Positions 8,399-19,700 are shown, counted from the first letter of the stretch. The stretch is 64,000 nucleotides of DNA from Bacteriovoracaceae bacterium (GCA_024711325.1 JANJTC010000002.1:186001-250000); one strand, 5' to 3'. A program made the numbers and translations. Notes: a model not told the origin generated them from the sequence alone.

Positions 8399-11300
8399 TG
8401 ATAAGTAGAATCATTCAGTGGAGCGTCCACAATTCGAAGATTGTTTATATCTCTTTTTTGTTGCTTGGACTTTGGGGAGTTTACTGCTTAAAGAACATTA
8501 AAATTGATGCTATCCCAGATCTTTCAGAAACACAGGTTATTATCTTTACAGAATGGATGGGAAGAAGTCCTGACCTCATAGAGGATCAAATTACCTATCC
8601 TCTTGTTACTTCCATGTTATCGGCCCCCAAAGTAAAAGTTGTTCGTGGTCAATCCATGTTCGGAATGTCTTTTGTCTATGTCATCTTTGAAGATGGAACT
8701 GATTTATATTGGGCACGTTCGAGAGTTGTTGAATATCTTTCAAAACTTTCAGGTCAGTTTCCAGAGGGCGTAAACCCTAGCATCGGTCCTGACGCTTCAG
8801 GGGTTGGCTGGATTTTTCAGTATGCTTTGGTTGATCCTACCGGCCAGCACGATCTTTCACACATCAAGACCTTTCAAGACTGGTATCTTCGCTACTGGTT
8901 GACCTCTGTTCCAGGGGTGGCAGAAGTGGCGAGTGTTGGGGGGTATGAAAAACAATATCAAGTAGAAGTTGACCCTAATAAGATGACGTCACTTAAAGTT
9001 TCCCTACCTACAGTGATTAATGCCATTAAAATGAATAATAAAGATGTCGGTGGTAGAACGATAGAAGTATCAGAAAAGGAGCATTACATACGAGGGTTGG
9101 GATATGTTAAACATCCTGCTCAGATTGAAGAAATTTCTTTAGGTTTAGGCCCAAATGGAACTCCTATACGTATTGCAGATATTGCACGAGTCTCCTTGGG
9201 ACCGAATATTCGTCGGGGAGTATCTGACTTAGATGGTAAAGGTGATACGGTTGGCGGTGTCATCGTCATGAGGCAGGGCGAAGATGTTTCTACCGTTATT
9301 GCCGGAGTAAAGAAAAAAATTGAAGAAGTCAAAGGAGGATTTCCTCCTGGTCTTGAGTTGAAAATTGTTTATGACAGATCAAATCTAATTCAAGAAGCGA
9401 TAAGTACCTTGCGAAACAATCTAATCGAAGAGGTTATCCTTGTTTGCCTGGTGATGTATGTCTTTCTTCTTCATGTAAGAAGCACCTTCGTTGTCATCAT
9501 TTCCATGGTTGTTTCCATTCTGATTTCAATCATTCCTTTATACTATCTTGGTATAAGTCTTAACATCATGTCATTAGGAGGTTTCATTCTCGCTATTGGG
9601 GATATCGTTGATGGGGGGATCATACTTGTTGAAAATGCTCATAAGAAAATTTCCGAGAGTACAGGTAAAATAGACTATAAGGCAATTGCTGTTGAATCAT
9701 GTAAAGAATTGGGGCCTGGTCTTTTTAGTGCATTATTGGTTATTGCCGTTTCTTTTTTACCTATTTTTACGATGGAAGCACAGGAAGGTAAGTTATTTCA
9801 TCCTCTGGCATTTTCAAAAAACTTTGTCATGCTGGCCACAGCATTAACTACGATAACTTTAGTTCCGCCCCTTATTGCCAGTCTGGCACGTGGTAAAATT
9901 AGAAAAGAAGAAGAAAATCCTATCCACCAAAGGATAATGAATTGGTACCGGCCAATGATCAAGTGGGCACTTAAGCATGCCAGGAAAGTTCTCGCCATGG
10001 CCCTGGGATTGGTGTTTCTGGCAGGAATTGCCTTCACTCGTCTTGGCTCTGAGTTTATGCCTTCTTTATGGGAAGGGGATTTATTATATATGCCGATTAC
10101 TGTTCCTGGTATTTCTATTACTACCGCTTCCGACATCCTTACTCGACAGGGTGAAGCGATAAAAAAAATCCCTGAAGTTGAGACAGTTTTTGGCAAGGCC
10201 GGAAGATATGAGACTGCAACGGATCCTGCACCCTTATCAATGTTTGAATTTAATATTCGTTTAAAGCCTCGTCATCAATGGCGCGAAGGATTGGACCAAG
10301 AAAAATTAATCGCTCAATTGGATGAAGCTGTGGCCGTACCCGGCCTAAATCGGGCCTGGACCAAACCTATCAGAGGTAGAACGGACATGCTTTCAACTGG
10401 TATTAGGACCCCTATAGGAATAAAAATTTTTGGAAAAGATTTAGAAGTCATTGAGGAAATTGGAAAGCAGCTTGAAAAATCCCTTGCTAAAGTTGAGGGC
10501 ACTCGTAGTGTTTATGCTGAAAGAATTGGAGGAGGCCACTACGTTGATTTTGAACCTGATCATAAATCTCTTCAGAGATTTGGACTTAATGTGAGCGATA
10601 CTCAATTGATTCTAGAAACGGCTATTGGAGGAATGGATATTTCACAAACCGTTGAAGGCCGTGAACGATACACTATCAATGTTAGATATCCGCGAGAACT
10701 TAGGGATAATGTTGAAAATTTAGGTAGGGTACTCGTCACTTCACCCTTGGGAGTCCAGGTACCTTTGAGTCAATTAGGGAAAATCATCATCCGCATGGGA
10801 CCTCCCATGATCTTGGATGAAAATGGGTCAATTGCCGGATATGTCTATATTGATTTAGAGGGACGAGATCCTGGTGGATATGTAAAGGATGCTAAAAAAA
10901 TCGTTGAGAGAGACTTAAAACTACCGCCTGGATACTTCATTTCCTGGACCGGCCAATATGAATATCTGGAAAGAATGCAAGATAAGATGAAGTTGGTAAT
11001 GCCTCTAACCATTCTACTCATTTTTGGATTTCTCTATATGGCAATGCGATCCGTATCCCGGACGCTTATAACCATGCTCTCTTTGCCACTAGCTGCAGTG
11101 GGTAGTATCCTTTTCATTTGGGTGCTCGGATATAACATGAGTGTTGCTATTTGGGTGGGAATCATTGCGCTAATGGGAGTGGCCATACAGGATACTATGG
11201 TGATGGTTGTCTTTTTAGATGAAGCTTGGGCCTTGAGAAAATCAAAAGGTGAATTAAATAACCTCGATGATTGTTTTATGGCCACATCTGAAGGCGCCCT

Positions 11301-11514
11301 GAAAAGTTTGCGCTCCATTGTCATGGATCTTGTGACTGACTTTATAGGTTTACTTCCAGTAATGCTCGCAGTTGGATTGGGGGCAGATGTTATGAAACGA
11401 TTATCGGCCCCTATGTTTGGTGGGCTTATCCTTCTGATGTTTTTTATTCTGATCGTTATACCATGTGTATATTTAGTGAGAGAGCAAAGAGTCTTCATAA
11501 AACAAATAAAGTAA
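8395..11514 (+). CDS. cusA: CusA/CzcA-family heavy-metal efflux RND permease
   Basis: 1039 aa; KIDAIPDLSETQVIIFTEWMGRSPDLIEDQITYPL, QYEYLERM, LPLAAVGSILF. Confidence 0.93.
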   Translation: MMISRIIQWSVHNSKIVYISFLLLGLWGVYCLKNIKIDAIPDLSETQVIIFTEWMGRSPDLIEDQITYPLVTSMLSAPKVKVVRGQSMFGMSFVYVIFEDGTDLYWARSRVVEYLSKLSGQFPEGVNPSIGPDASGVGWIFQYALVDPTGQHDLSHIKTFQDWYLRYWLTSVPGVAEVASVGGYEKQYQVEVDPNKMTSLKVSLPTVINAIKMNNKDVGGRTIEVSEKEHYIRGLGYVKHPAQIEEISLGLGPNGTPIRIADIARVSLGPNIRRGVSDLDGKGDTVGGVIVMRQGEDVSTVIAGVKKKIEEVKGGFPPGLELKIVYDRSNLIQEAISTLRNNLIEEVILVCLVMYVFLLHVRSTFVVIISMVVSILISIIPLYYLGISLNIMSLGGFILAIGDIVDGGIILVENAHKKISESTGKIDYKAIAVESCKELGPGLFSALLVIAVSFLPIFTMEAQEGKLFHPLAFSKNFVMLATALTTITLVPPLIASLARGKIRKEEENPIHQRIMNWYRPMIKWALKHARKVLAMALGLVFLAGIAFTRLGSEFMPSLWEGDLLYMPITVPGISITTASDILTRQGEAIKKIPEVETVFGKAGRYETATDPAPLSMFEFNIRLKPRHQWREGLDQEKLIAQLDEAVAVPGLNRAWTKPIRGRTDMLSTGIRTPIGIKIFGKDLEVIEEIGKQLEKSLAKVEGTRSVYAERIGGGHYVDFEPDHKSLQRFGLNVSDTQLILETAIGGMDISQTVEGRERYTINVRYPRELRDNVENLGRVLVTSPLGVQVPLSQLGKIIIRMGPPMILDENGSIAGYVYIDLEGRDPGGYVKDAKKIVERDLKLPPGYFISWTGQYEYLERMQDKMKLVMPLTILLIFGFLYMAMRSVSRTLITMLSLPLAAVGSILFIWVLGYNMSVAIWVGIIALMGVAIQDTMVMVVFLDEAWALRKSKGELNNLDDCFMATSEGALKSLRSIVMDLVTDFIGLLPVMLAVGLGADVMKRLSAPMFGGLILLMFFILIVIPCVYLVREQRVFIKQIK

Positions 11515-11641
11515 TCCAATCAGTAATACCATCAATGCTAAAAGCCGTGACTCCATTCGAAGGACCCGTTTAAATCTTCCAAAGTCGACTTATTATCAGT
11601 GCCACCTATGGTCCAAGTCGCTTTATATCAAGGAGATTTGT

Positions 11642-12151
11642 ATGCCCAGAAGACATAGAGACAACTCAAACCGATTGAATCTTGAAAGGAATCTAGGAGT
11701 GAGCGGCCGTTACGCTCCTAACGATGATTACACTTTATGGAAAAGAGATATGGAACGCCAGGGACAAGGTCGGGGCAATAGACCTTTCGTTGATCGTGAA
11801 CTTGAGAAGGATGCAGATAAGGCCGCCAGGGCCCATGTAAGAGGAGTGCACTACGGCAAAGGCCCGAAAGGCTTTCGCCGCTCAGATGAAAGGATCAAGG
11901 AAGATGTCTGTCAGGCACTCTTTGATAGCTATGATGTCGATGCTTCAAATATAGAAGTGGAAGTTAAGGATGCCTGTGTTTATTTAAAGGGTGAAGTTGA
12001 CGACCGTATGACAAAACGTATGGCAGAAGACACAGTGGAAAATTTGAAAGGGGTAAAAGATGTTCAGAACATGCTTACTTTCAAGCGTGAACCAAAAATT
12101 GAAAGAAACATCTCCCGGCCTGAAGATGAATTAGGAACGAGATTGTCCTGA
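11642..12151 (+). CDS. BON-domain protein
   Basis: BON pattern VCQALFDSYDVDASNIEVEVKDACVYLKGEVDDRMTKRMAEDTVENLKGVKDVQNML. Confidence 0.85.
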   Translation: MPRRHRDNSNRLNLERNLGVSGRYAPNDDYTLWKRDMERQGQGRGNRPFVDRELEKDADKAARAHVRGVHYGKGPKGFRRSDERIKEDVCQALFDSYDVDASNIEVEVKDACVYLKGEVDDRMTKRMAEDTVENLKGVKDVQNMLTFKREPKIERNISRPEDELGTRLS

Positions 12152-12184
12152 GTGATAACCAACGATTTAAATAGAAGGTGAATT

Positions 12185-12619
12185 ATGTTTGAAGATATTA
12201 AGGCCATTCAAAAATCGATGGCAAGTACAGCAGAGTTCTTAAAGCCATTAATGGCCTCTGGAGAATTTAATAATAACAATGATGCTTTTGTATTACTTAA
12301 GGCCACTTTAAAGGCCATTAGGGATAGAGTCACTCCTGGCGAATCGATGCATCTTGCCGGCCAATTACCTGCTCTTTTGCGGGGATTTTATTTTGAAGGC
12401 TACGATTTCTCTAAAATGCAGGCACCGGTTAGTCAGGCAAAAGACGTGTTTGACTTCCTCAGTGATGTCCGTTTCCACTTAGGAGGACATGATTATCTTA
12501 ATCTTGAGAAAACAGTCCCTCTGGCAATGAGGATAATTTTTGATTCAATCGATCAGGGAGAGGCCAGACAAGTTAAACAACAATTACCGAAAGAAATTCA
12601 AGACTTTTCCATGCAGTGA
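12185..12619 (+). CDS. DUF2267 family protein
   Basis: LLKATLKAIRDRVTPGESMHLAGQLPALLRGFYFEGYDF. Confidence 0.85.
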   Translation: MFEDIKAIQKSMASTAEFLKPLMASGEFNNNNDAFVLLKATLKAIRDRVTPGESMHLAGQLPALLRGFYFEGYDFSKMQAPVSQAKDVFDFLSDVRFHLGGHDYLNLEKTVPLAMRIIFDSIDQGEARQVKQQLPKEIQDFSMQ

Positions 12620-12635
12620 CACCAAGGAGGTTCAA

Positions 12636-13004
12636 ATGGAAACTAGTACACAATCTGGCGGAAAATTACAAAGTGGCAATAGTATGGAGCAATGTATTCG
12701 TGATTGTATTGCTTGTTATCAAGAATGTATTTCCTGCATTCCTCATTGCCTCTCTCAAGGAGGAAAACATGTTGAACAAAAGCATATGACACTTATGATG
12801 GAGTGTGCGGAAATGTGTAATATGAGTGCAACGCTGATGCAGCTTAAAGGGGAATTTGCGTATGAGCATTGCCAACTCTGCGCTAAAGTTTGTGACGCCT
12901 GTGCAGAATCGTGCAGTGGGGTTGATCCAAATGATTCAATGATGCAGAAATGCGCTGATATGTGCCGGCGATGTGCGGATTCATGTCGAAACATGGGTCA
13001 CTAA
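12636..13004 (+). CDS. Four-helix-bundle copper-binding (Csp/DUF326-like) protein
   Basis: 17 Cys, mostly in Cxx(x)C helical spacing; RBS AAGGAGG upstream; ATG 12636 preferred over track start 12540. Confidence 0.88.
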   Translation: METSTQSGGKLQSGNSMEQCIRDCIACYQECISCIPHCLSQGGKHVEQKHMTLMMECAEMCNMSATLMQLKGEFAYEHCQLCAKVCDACAESCSGVDPNDSMMQKCADMCRRCADSCRNMGH

Positions 13005-13194
13005 GTTACTTATTGGTCTTGTCGGTTCCAAACGAGTATCCGGCAAGGCCTCTTTTACCTTAATTTTCCTTCAGAGTTTTACGTAAGTCCTTGAATAGAT
13101 TGAGCTCTTGGCCAAGTCGCTTTGTCTAACTTTCTTCTGTTCTTCCTAAAAAACCCGTAAAATGTAAAATCACTGTTAACAATTAGGTTACTGT

Positions 13195-14340
13195 ATGAAA
13201 TCAATTATAACTGGATATGTCAGCGACAACGATGAAGTTAAGGCCTGCGAGGAACTCGCGATAAAAATTAATGCAAAAGAAGCCAAGCTGAACATGATTT
13301 TTTGTTCCCGCAACTACGACAAGAATAAACTTTCGGAAGCTTTTCACCATTACTTTGGTCCTCAAACAATTGGTTGTTCAACTGCTGGGGAAATCTCTGA
13401 AGTTGGTTTTACTGACCATGGACTCGTGGGTATGTCCCTTCAGGGAGATGAGTTTGAAGTGGATTTAATCACTATTACCAATCTTAAAGACCGAGACGAG
13501 AATATCATCCTTGATATAAAGCAGCAGTTTCAGAATATTCAATTAAAACATCGCACACTTTTAAAAGAGGGAAAAACTTTCGGTATTCTCTTAATTGATG
13601 GGCTTTCGGTTAAAGAAGAAGAGTTTGTTTCATTAATTGATGGCGCACTAAAAGGTTTGCCTGTAATTGGAGGATCGGCCAGTGATCAATTGAAGTTTGA
13701 ATCAACTCTGGTCTATGCTAATGGAGAGCTCCGTGAGAATGCGGCCACTCTTGCCATTGTGACCACAACATTACCTTTTGAAATATTTAAAGTTCAACAT
13801 TTTAGGGAAACAGAAGATAAATTCGTCATCACCTCCGCAACACCTCAGACAAGAACGGTTGAAGAGATTGAAGGTATCCCTGCTGCCAGGTTTTATGCAG
13901 AAAAATTAGGCCTCAAGGTTTCTGATCTTAACCCGCAAGTCTTTTCAAATTATCCAGTGATGTTGAAAATAGGGGAAGACTATTACGTCCGAAGCATTCA
14001 AAAGATGAATCCGGATTTAAGCCTGACTTTTTATTGTGCTATTGATAATGGTCTGGTCTTACGTTTAGGGTCACTTCGTTCAATTTATGAAAGTAGTACT
14101 GAGTTGTTTGACCAACTGGAAAAAGTTTTAAAAGGTGATAAGTTTTGTCTCGGATTTGAATGCGTTTTAAGACGTCTGGAAATTATGCAACTTCCTCCGG
14201 AAGATAAAGAAAGAATCATCAATTTATATAAAAAGAATCAGATGGTAGGTTTTCATACTTTTGGTGAGCAGCTCGGAGGAGTTCACATCAATCAAACACT
14301 AACGGGAGTGGCCTTTGGCACAAAAAGAAATCAAGACTAA
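13195..14340 (+). CDS. FIST domain protein (NosP-like)
   Basis: FIST_N/FIST_C pattern: GCSTAGEISEVGFTDHGLVGMSL, GLPVIGGSASDQLKF, GFHTFGEQLGGVHINQTLTGVAFG. Confidence 0.87.
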   Translation: MKSIITGYVSDNDEVKACEELAIKINAKEAKLNMIFCSRNYDKNKLSEAFHHYFGPQTIGCSTAGEISEVGFTDHGLVGMSLQGDEFEVDLITITNLKDRDENIILDIKQQFQNIQLKHRTLLKEGKTFGILLIDGLSVKEEEFVSLIDGALKGLPVIGGSASDQLKFESTLVYANGELRENAATLAIVTTTLPFEIFKVQHFRETEDKFVITSATPQTRTVEEIEGIPAARFYAEKLGLKVSDLNPQVFSNYPVMLKIGEDYYVRSIQKMNPDLSLTFYCAIDNGLVLRLGSLRSIYESSTELFDQLEKVLKGDKFCLGFECVLRRLEIMQLPPEDKERIINLYKKNQMVGFHTFGEQLGGVHINQTLTGVAFGTKRNQD

Positions 14341-15589
14341 GGAACTCCTGGAAAAAGAAATTGAACGCCTGCTGAAGGTCAATAAGGCCCTCATGGACCG
14401 TGTGGAAAGAGATGTCGGTACCCGAAGTCCTTTTGCTTTATTTGAGAAGAATGTGCACCTGGCCTCATTGGTGAAAGAGCGAACTCTTGAATTAGAAAAA
14501 TTAACGACTGAGCTTGAAAATGAGAAAAATAAGCTTTCCAGTATTATTCAGGCACTACCTGGTGCGATTTTCTTTTTTAATCATAATTATAGAGTCGATC
14601 GGGCATTTACGACTTTTTTAGAAAAACGCTTCAATGCTCATGAAGGCTGCCACCTCGAAGAGATCATTGGAGAGGATTTTTTTAACATTGTAAAACAACA
14701 AGTAGAGCTGTTATCCCAGAATCTTGAAGTCGTTTTCTTTGATTTTTTAAATGCAAACGATGAAATGGAATATTATTATACCTGTTCTGTCTCCTGTCGA
14801 AATAAGGATCAATATGTGCTCTACATTCAAGACAATACTGAAAAGTACTTGCAAGAAAAATTGATTAAAGAGCAAGAGGCAAAGATTCTTCAATCCTCAA
14901 AATTGGCATCACTAGGTGAAATGGCCGCAGGTGTGGCCCATGAAATCAACAACCCACTGGCCATTATTAATGTCGCTGCCAATATGCTCAGTAAATTATT
15001 GAAACGAAATAATATCACCGTTCCGGCCATAGTCACATCTGTTGAAACCATTGAAGTAACTGTTGCCAGGATCTCAAAGATTATTACAGTGATGAGAACC
15101 ATTTCCAGAGAATCAATGGAGTTTCGTAAAGAAGAGGTTCCTTTTATTGAGCTGATTCAGGACGTTTTTGCTTTATGTAGTGAGAGGTTCAAGAATAATT
15201 ACGTTGATTTAAGATTAAAAATTAATAATCCCAATCAGAATATTACTATCTACTGTGACAGAATCCAACTTTCCCAGGTCTTGTTGAATCTCCTCAATAA
15301 CGCCTATGATGCCACAGAGGGAACAGAGGACCCTTGGATTGAAGTCAGGTTCTCAGGCGATGCTCAAAATGATTTTATTTGTATTGAGAATACTGGTAAA
15401 AAAATCGATAAAAGCATTATTACTAAAATTTTCAATCCATTTTTTACCACTAAAGAAGTAGGGAAAGGTACTGGTCTTGGTTTATCTATTTCTAAATCCA
15501 TCATGGATCGTCACCATGGCAGTATCGAACTTGTGCCAGAATCAGAAAATACCACTTTCATTTTAAAACTTCCGAAAAAAAGCCTGTGA
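14315..15589 (+). CDS. PAS-containing sensor histidine kinase partnered with FIST protein
   Basis: SSKLASLGEMAAGVAHEINNPLAII, NLLNNAYDA, GTGLGLSISKSIM; overlaps the FIST gene. Confidence 0.9.
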   Translation: MAQKEIKTKELLEKEIERLLKVNKALMDRVERDVGTRSPFALFEKNVHLASLVKERTLELEKLTTELENEKNKLSSIIQALPGAIFFFNHNYRVDRAFTTFLEKRFNAHEGCHLEEIIGEDFFNIVKQQVELLSQNLEVVFFDFLNANDEMEYYYTCSVSCRNKDQYVLYIQDNTEKYLQEKLIKEQEAKILQSSKLASLGEMAAGVAHEINNPLAIINVAANMLSKLLKRNNITVPAIVTSVETIEVTVARISKIITVMRTISRESMEFRKEEVPFIELIQDVFALCSERFKNNYVDLRLKINNPNQNITIYCDRIQLSQVLLNLLNNAYDATEGTEDPWIEVRFSGDAQNDFICIENTGKKIDKSIITKIFNPFFTTKEVGKGTGLGLSISKSIMDRHHGSIELVPESENTTFILKLPKKSL

Positions 15590-15629
15590 TTCCTTGTCAT
15601 AATCAGTTCAAACACCTTACTCTATTTAG

Positions 15630-16358
15630 ATGAGTACTGAATTATTGAATGACATTTTTCTTTTTAACCTTTTTGATTACATGCCTCCCATTTATTCTTA
15701 CTTCTTATGCTGTTTAGGAGCAATCTTTGCAGGAACTGTTGTAGGTAAGGAACGCGAAAAAGCCCAAAAGGCGGCAGGTCTTCGAACATTTGCCATGGTG
15801 GCATTAGGCTCCTGTGTTTTTACTCTTACGGCCCGATTGGTGATGAATCAGCATATATTTATTGATGGTGCCCGGATACCAGCACAAATTGTGAGCGGGG
15901 TAGGTTTTTTAGGAGCAGGGGCCGTTTTTCGTTCCGGCCGTATTATAAGTGGTTTAACTACTGCGGCAGGAATCTGGGCAACGGCCGCGGTCGGTTTGGT
16001 TTTTGGACTAGGTTTTTTTACGTTCGGTTTAAGTATAACCTTCATGATTTATGTACTTCTTTGGGTCCATTCTTTCATGGATAAGAGAAATCTCCATGCA
16101 AGTGTTTGGACTGATTATTTTATTCATGTGGATTCATTAGACGGTAAAGGCACTATCATCATTGGAGAGATTGTAAGAGATTGGGGACACAAAATAGATG
16201 TTATCAGCTCTCAAACAGAAGCTCAAAACGTAGAAGTATGGAAGATTAAATTGTCGTCTTTGCATAAGCCGCATCAAAGATTTTTAAGCGAGTTAGCGAT
16301 TCAATCTTACGTGATTAAACTGGAAAAAGCTGCTTTAGACAATTCAGTAAAGAATTGA
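15630..16358 (+). CDS. MgtC/SapB family membrane protein
   Basis: GTVVGKEREKAQKAAGLRTFAMVALGSCVF, GVGFLGAGAVFR, GLTTAAGIWATAAVGL. Confidence 0.92.
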   Translation: MSTELLNDIFLFNLFDYMPPIYSYFLCCLGAIFAGTVVGKEREKAQKAAGLRTFAMVALGSCVFTLTARLVMNQHIFIDGARIPAQIVSGVGFLGAGAVFRSGRIISGLTTAAGIWATAAVGLVFGLGFFTFGLSITFMIYVLLWVHSFMDKRNLHASVWTDYFIHVDSLDGKGTIIIGEIVRDWGHKIDVISSQTEAQNVEVWKIKLSSLHKPHQRFLSELAIQSYVIKLEKAALDNSVKN

Positions 16359-16395
16359 AATTGATTTTCGCTCTTTTTCCTCCTAGAATGAGAGC

Positions 16396-16710
16396 GTGAA
16401 GTTACTTCTATTAATGATTCTTATGCTCACTTCTTTTATTTCTGCCTCAGTAGCTGAGACAGGTTGTTTTTGTGAAGACGACATGAGTAGTCATATCTCT
16501 GAAGAGCATACTTCAGGCCCTACTGAGAAGAATGATGATGCCCCTGCTAATCATTGTTCTCATACCTGTAGTCAGTGCCATTTTGCTGCTCTTTCAGTGC
16601 CCATTTTTAGTATGATGAACATTACTCCGTCGTTTGTTGTTCAATTCGTTTCTACGGTTCAATCTACGCGATCGGTCCCTCAAATTCTCTATCGCCCGCC
16701 CATAGCCTAA
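16396..16710 (+). CDS. Small secreted Cys/His-rich protein (CzcI/DUF2946-like)
   Basis: GTG start; signal peptide; CFCEDD, HCSHTCSQCHFAA; C-terminal YRPPIA; directly upstream of RND gene. Confidence 0.55.
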   Translation: MKLLLLMILMLTSFISASVAETGCFCEDDMSSHISEEHTSGPTEKNDDAPANHCSHTCSQCHFAALSVPIFSMMNITPSFVVQFVSTVQSTRSVPQILYRPPIA

Positions 16711-16756
16711 AGACTTTCTTTTTCCGCATTTAATATAAATTGAAAGGACTAATAAA

Positions 16757-19700
16757 GTGCTGAATTCTATTATTAAGCTGGCCTTGCGCCAAAGGCTTGC
16801 TGTGCTTACGGCCGCCTTGATCTTACTGATTATTGGAACATGGCAAGCGATGCATCTTCCAGTTGATGTCTTTCCTGATCTTAACCGCCCGGTAGTTACC
16901 GTTATGACTGAGGCACGAGGATTCGCTCCGGAAGAAACTGAAGTTCAAGTAACATTACCCATCGAGTATGTATTAAACGGGCTGCCAGGTCTTTTGAGAC
17001 TTCGTTCATCCAGTGGCGCTGGGATTTCTATTGTGCACGCTGAGTTTGATTGGGGCACAGATGTTTTTAAAAATCGACAGATTGTTGCTGAGAGGCTTGA
17101 GCTAGCTAAAGAAAAACTACCTCCTAATATTTCGCCTATTATGACTCCTAGTTCATCCATAATGGGTGAAATCATGTTTGTGGCCTTAACTTCTCCATCT
17201 GGTGAAGTAAGTCCAATGGAGTTAAGAACATTGGCAGAATGGACGGTAAAACCCCGACTACTGGCCATACCGGGAGTCAGTCAAATTGTTACAATTGGAG
17301 GGGATCTTAAGCAATATCAGATCTTAGTTTCTGCAGAAAAGATGCAATCCAAGGGTTTGACGGTTGAGGATTTAAAACACTCTCTGTCCGAAATCGGTCT
17401 GAACACTTCAGGCGGTTTTATAGATATCGGAGAAAAAGAATACCTCATCCGAACTTTAGGGAGAATAGAGACTATCGAACATATTGAAGAATCATATGTT
17501 GGAACTCATTTGGGAAATCCCGTCAGTGTTAAGGAAATTGCTGAAGTTAAATTGGGTGCTTATTTTAAAAGAGGTAACGGTTCTATCAATGGCGAGCCAG
17601 CGGTGGTGATGACTATTCAAAAGCAACCGACTGCAGAGACCGTCTCTTTAACTGCAACAGTTGAAAGTGAGCTGAAAAAAGTTGCGCTCTCCCTGCCTGA
17701 AGGTGTGGAACTAAAATCTGATTTATTCAAACAATCGCATTTCATAGAAAATGCTGTCGGGAATGTGGGCGAAGCCTTGCGCGACGGTACAATCATGGTG
17801 GCGATTGTTCTTATGCTGTTTCTTCTTAACTGGAGGACTACTTTTATCACATTGACTGCCATTCCATTATCTTTGGTGATTACGGCAATTATCTTTAATT
17901 ATTTCGGCATTGGAGTTAACACCATGACCCTGGGAGGGTTAGCAGTTGCAATCGGTGAACTCGTGGATGATGCAATCGTGGATGTTGAAAATGTCTACCG
18001 GAGATTGAACGAGAACCGATTATTAGAAAGGCCAAGACCTGTTCTTAAAGTGATCTATGAAGCCTCAAAAGAGATAAGAAACTCAATTGTATTTTCAACT
18101 TTTATCATTGTCCTGGTTTTTATTCCTCTATTTGCCTTGAGTGGTTTGGAAGGAAAGCTCTTCTCCCCAATGGGAGAGGCCTATATCATCTCTATTCTGG
18201 CTTCACTTTTTGTCTCTCTCACTGTCACTCCAGTCCTTTGTTACTATCTTCTGGGAAGAAAGACCAACCTACTTAAATCTGAAAGCGATGGCTTTTTTGT
18301 CAAATTCCTGAAAAAAAATGCCAGTAAGATTATAGAAAAATCTTTGGCAAACTCAAAAGCTGTTCTCGTTATCGTTTCAATAGTATTTGCTTTAACTCTT
18401 TTCTCCATACCTTATATGGGACGTGACTTTTTACCTACCTTCAACGAAGGTTCTGTGACGCTTGGTCTTCAGGCAAATCCAGGGATATCACTAGAGACTT
18501 CCAATAAAAAAGGAATGGAAGTTGAAAAAGCATTACTCACTATTCCTGAAGTGAAATCAACTACTCGAAGAGTAGGGCGCGCAGAAATGGATGAACATGC
18601 CGAAGGTGTAAACTGGAATGAAATTGATGTTGACCTGAGAAAGAGTGAACGGAGTAAAGAGGAAATTTTCGCTCATATCAGGAATAAGATCAAAGAAACC
18701 TGGCCGGAAGTTTATGTTAATTTAGGTCAACCTATTTCTCATCGGCTGGATCATATGCTCTCTGGCGTAAGATCTCAAATCGCTTTAAAGGTATTTGGCC
18801 CTGATATCGTAGAATTACGAAGGATCGGTGGCGAGATTTTTCAGCGGATTAAAGACATCCCGGGACTTAAGGATTTACAAGTTGAACCATTAGTTCAAAT
18901 TCCTCAGCTTAAAATATTTATTGATAAAGAAGAAGTGAAGCGCGCTCGTATGAGTGCTGGTACCATGGCCCAGGATCTGGAAGCACTTCTCAATGGACAT
19001 GATGTTGGACAAATGGTGGAGGGCCAGCAGATTCATGGAGTGCTTTTAAGGCTGGATGAAGAATCCCGGTCTAATCCCGAAGCAATTGAAAATATCAGTT
19101 TAAAGCTTCTGCCTACCGGAGACCACGTCAAAGTGAAGGATTTGGCCAATGTCTATAAAGGCAATGGACCCAATATGATCAATCGGGAAGGACTTCAACG
19201 TCGACTAGTTGTTTCTGCCAACTCAGAGGGCGCTGACTTAAATGAACTGGTGGCAAGAATCAAAAACACGATTGATGAAATCGACTGGCCGGAAGGCTAC
19301 CATATGGAAGTGGGCGGTCAATTTGAAGGGCAACTCAGATCTTCTCAGCAAATGATCTGGTTAGGTCTGTTATCTTTTACCTTGGTCTTTCTGGTACTTT
19401 TTTTCCACTTTAACTCAACTGTCTTGGCAATTCAGATTATGCTGAATATTCCGCTGGCCCTGATTGGTAGTGTGGCCGCTATATATCTCACTTCAAGATC
19501 ATTCTCGCTGGCTTCCTTAATTGCGTTTGTCACCCTATGTGGAATTGCCTCTCGGAATGGGATTATGATGATTTCTCATTATCTTCATCTCATGATTGAG
19601 GAAAAAGAGAATTTTGGGAAGAGCATGATCATTAGAGGGACCCTGGAAAGACTTGTTCCTGTTTTGATGACGGCCTTAACAGCTGTCCTTGCACTTACTC

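Noticed and set aside
9798-10196. 132-aa antisense ORF inside cusA (also 11034..11519 and 9120..9332)
   Set aside because: Shadow ORFs of a strongly conserved RND gene; no RBS or domain.
11613-13123. 12-mer CCAAGTCGCTTT found upstream of both the BON gene (11613) and the FIST gene (13112)
   Set aside because: Dozens of chance 12-mer repeats are expected in 64 kb; no dyad or promoter structure around it.
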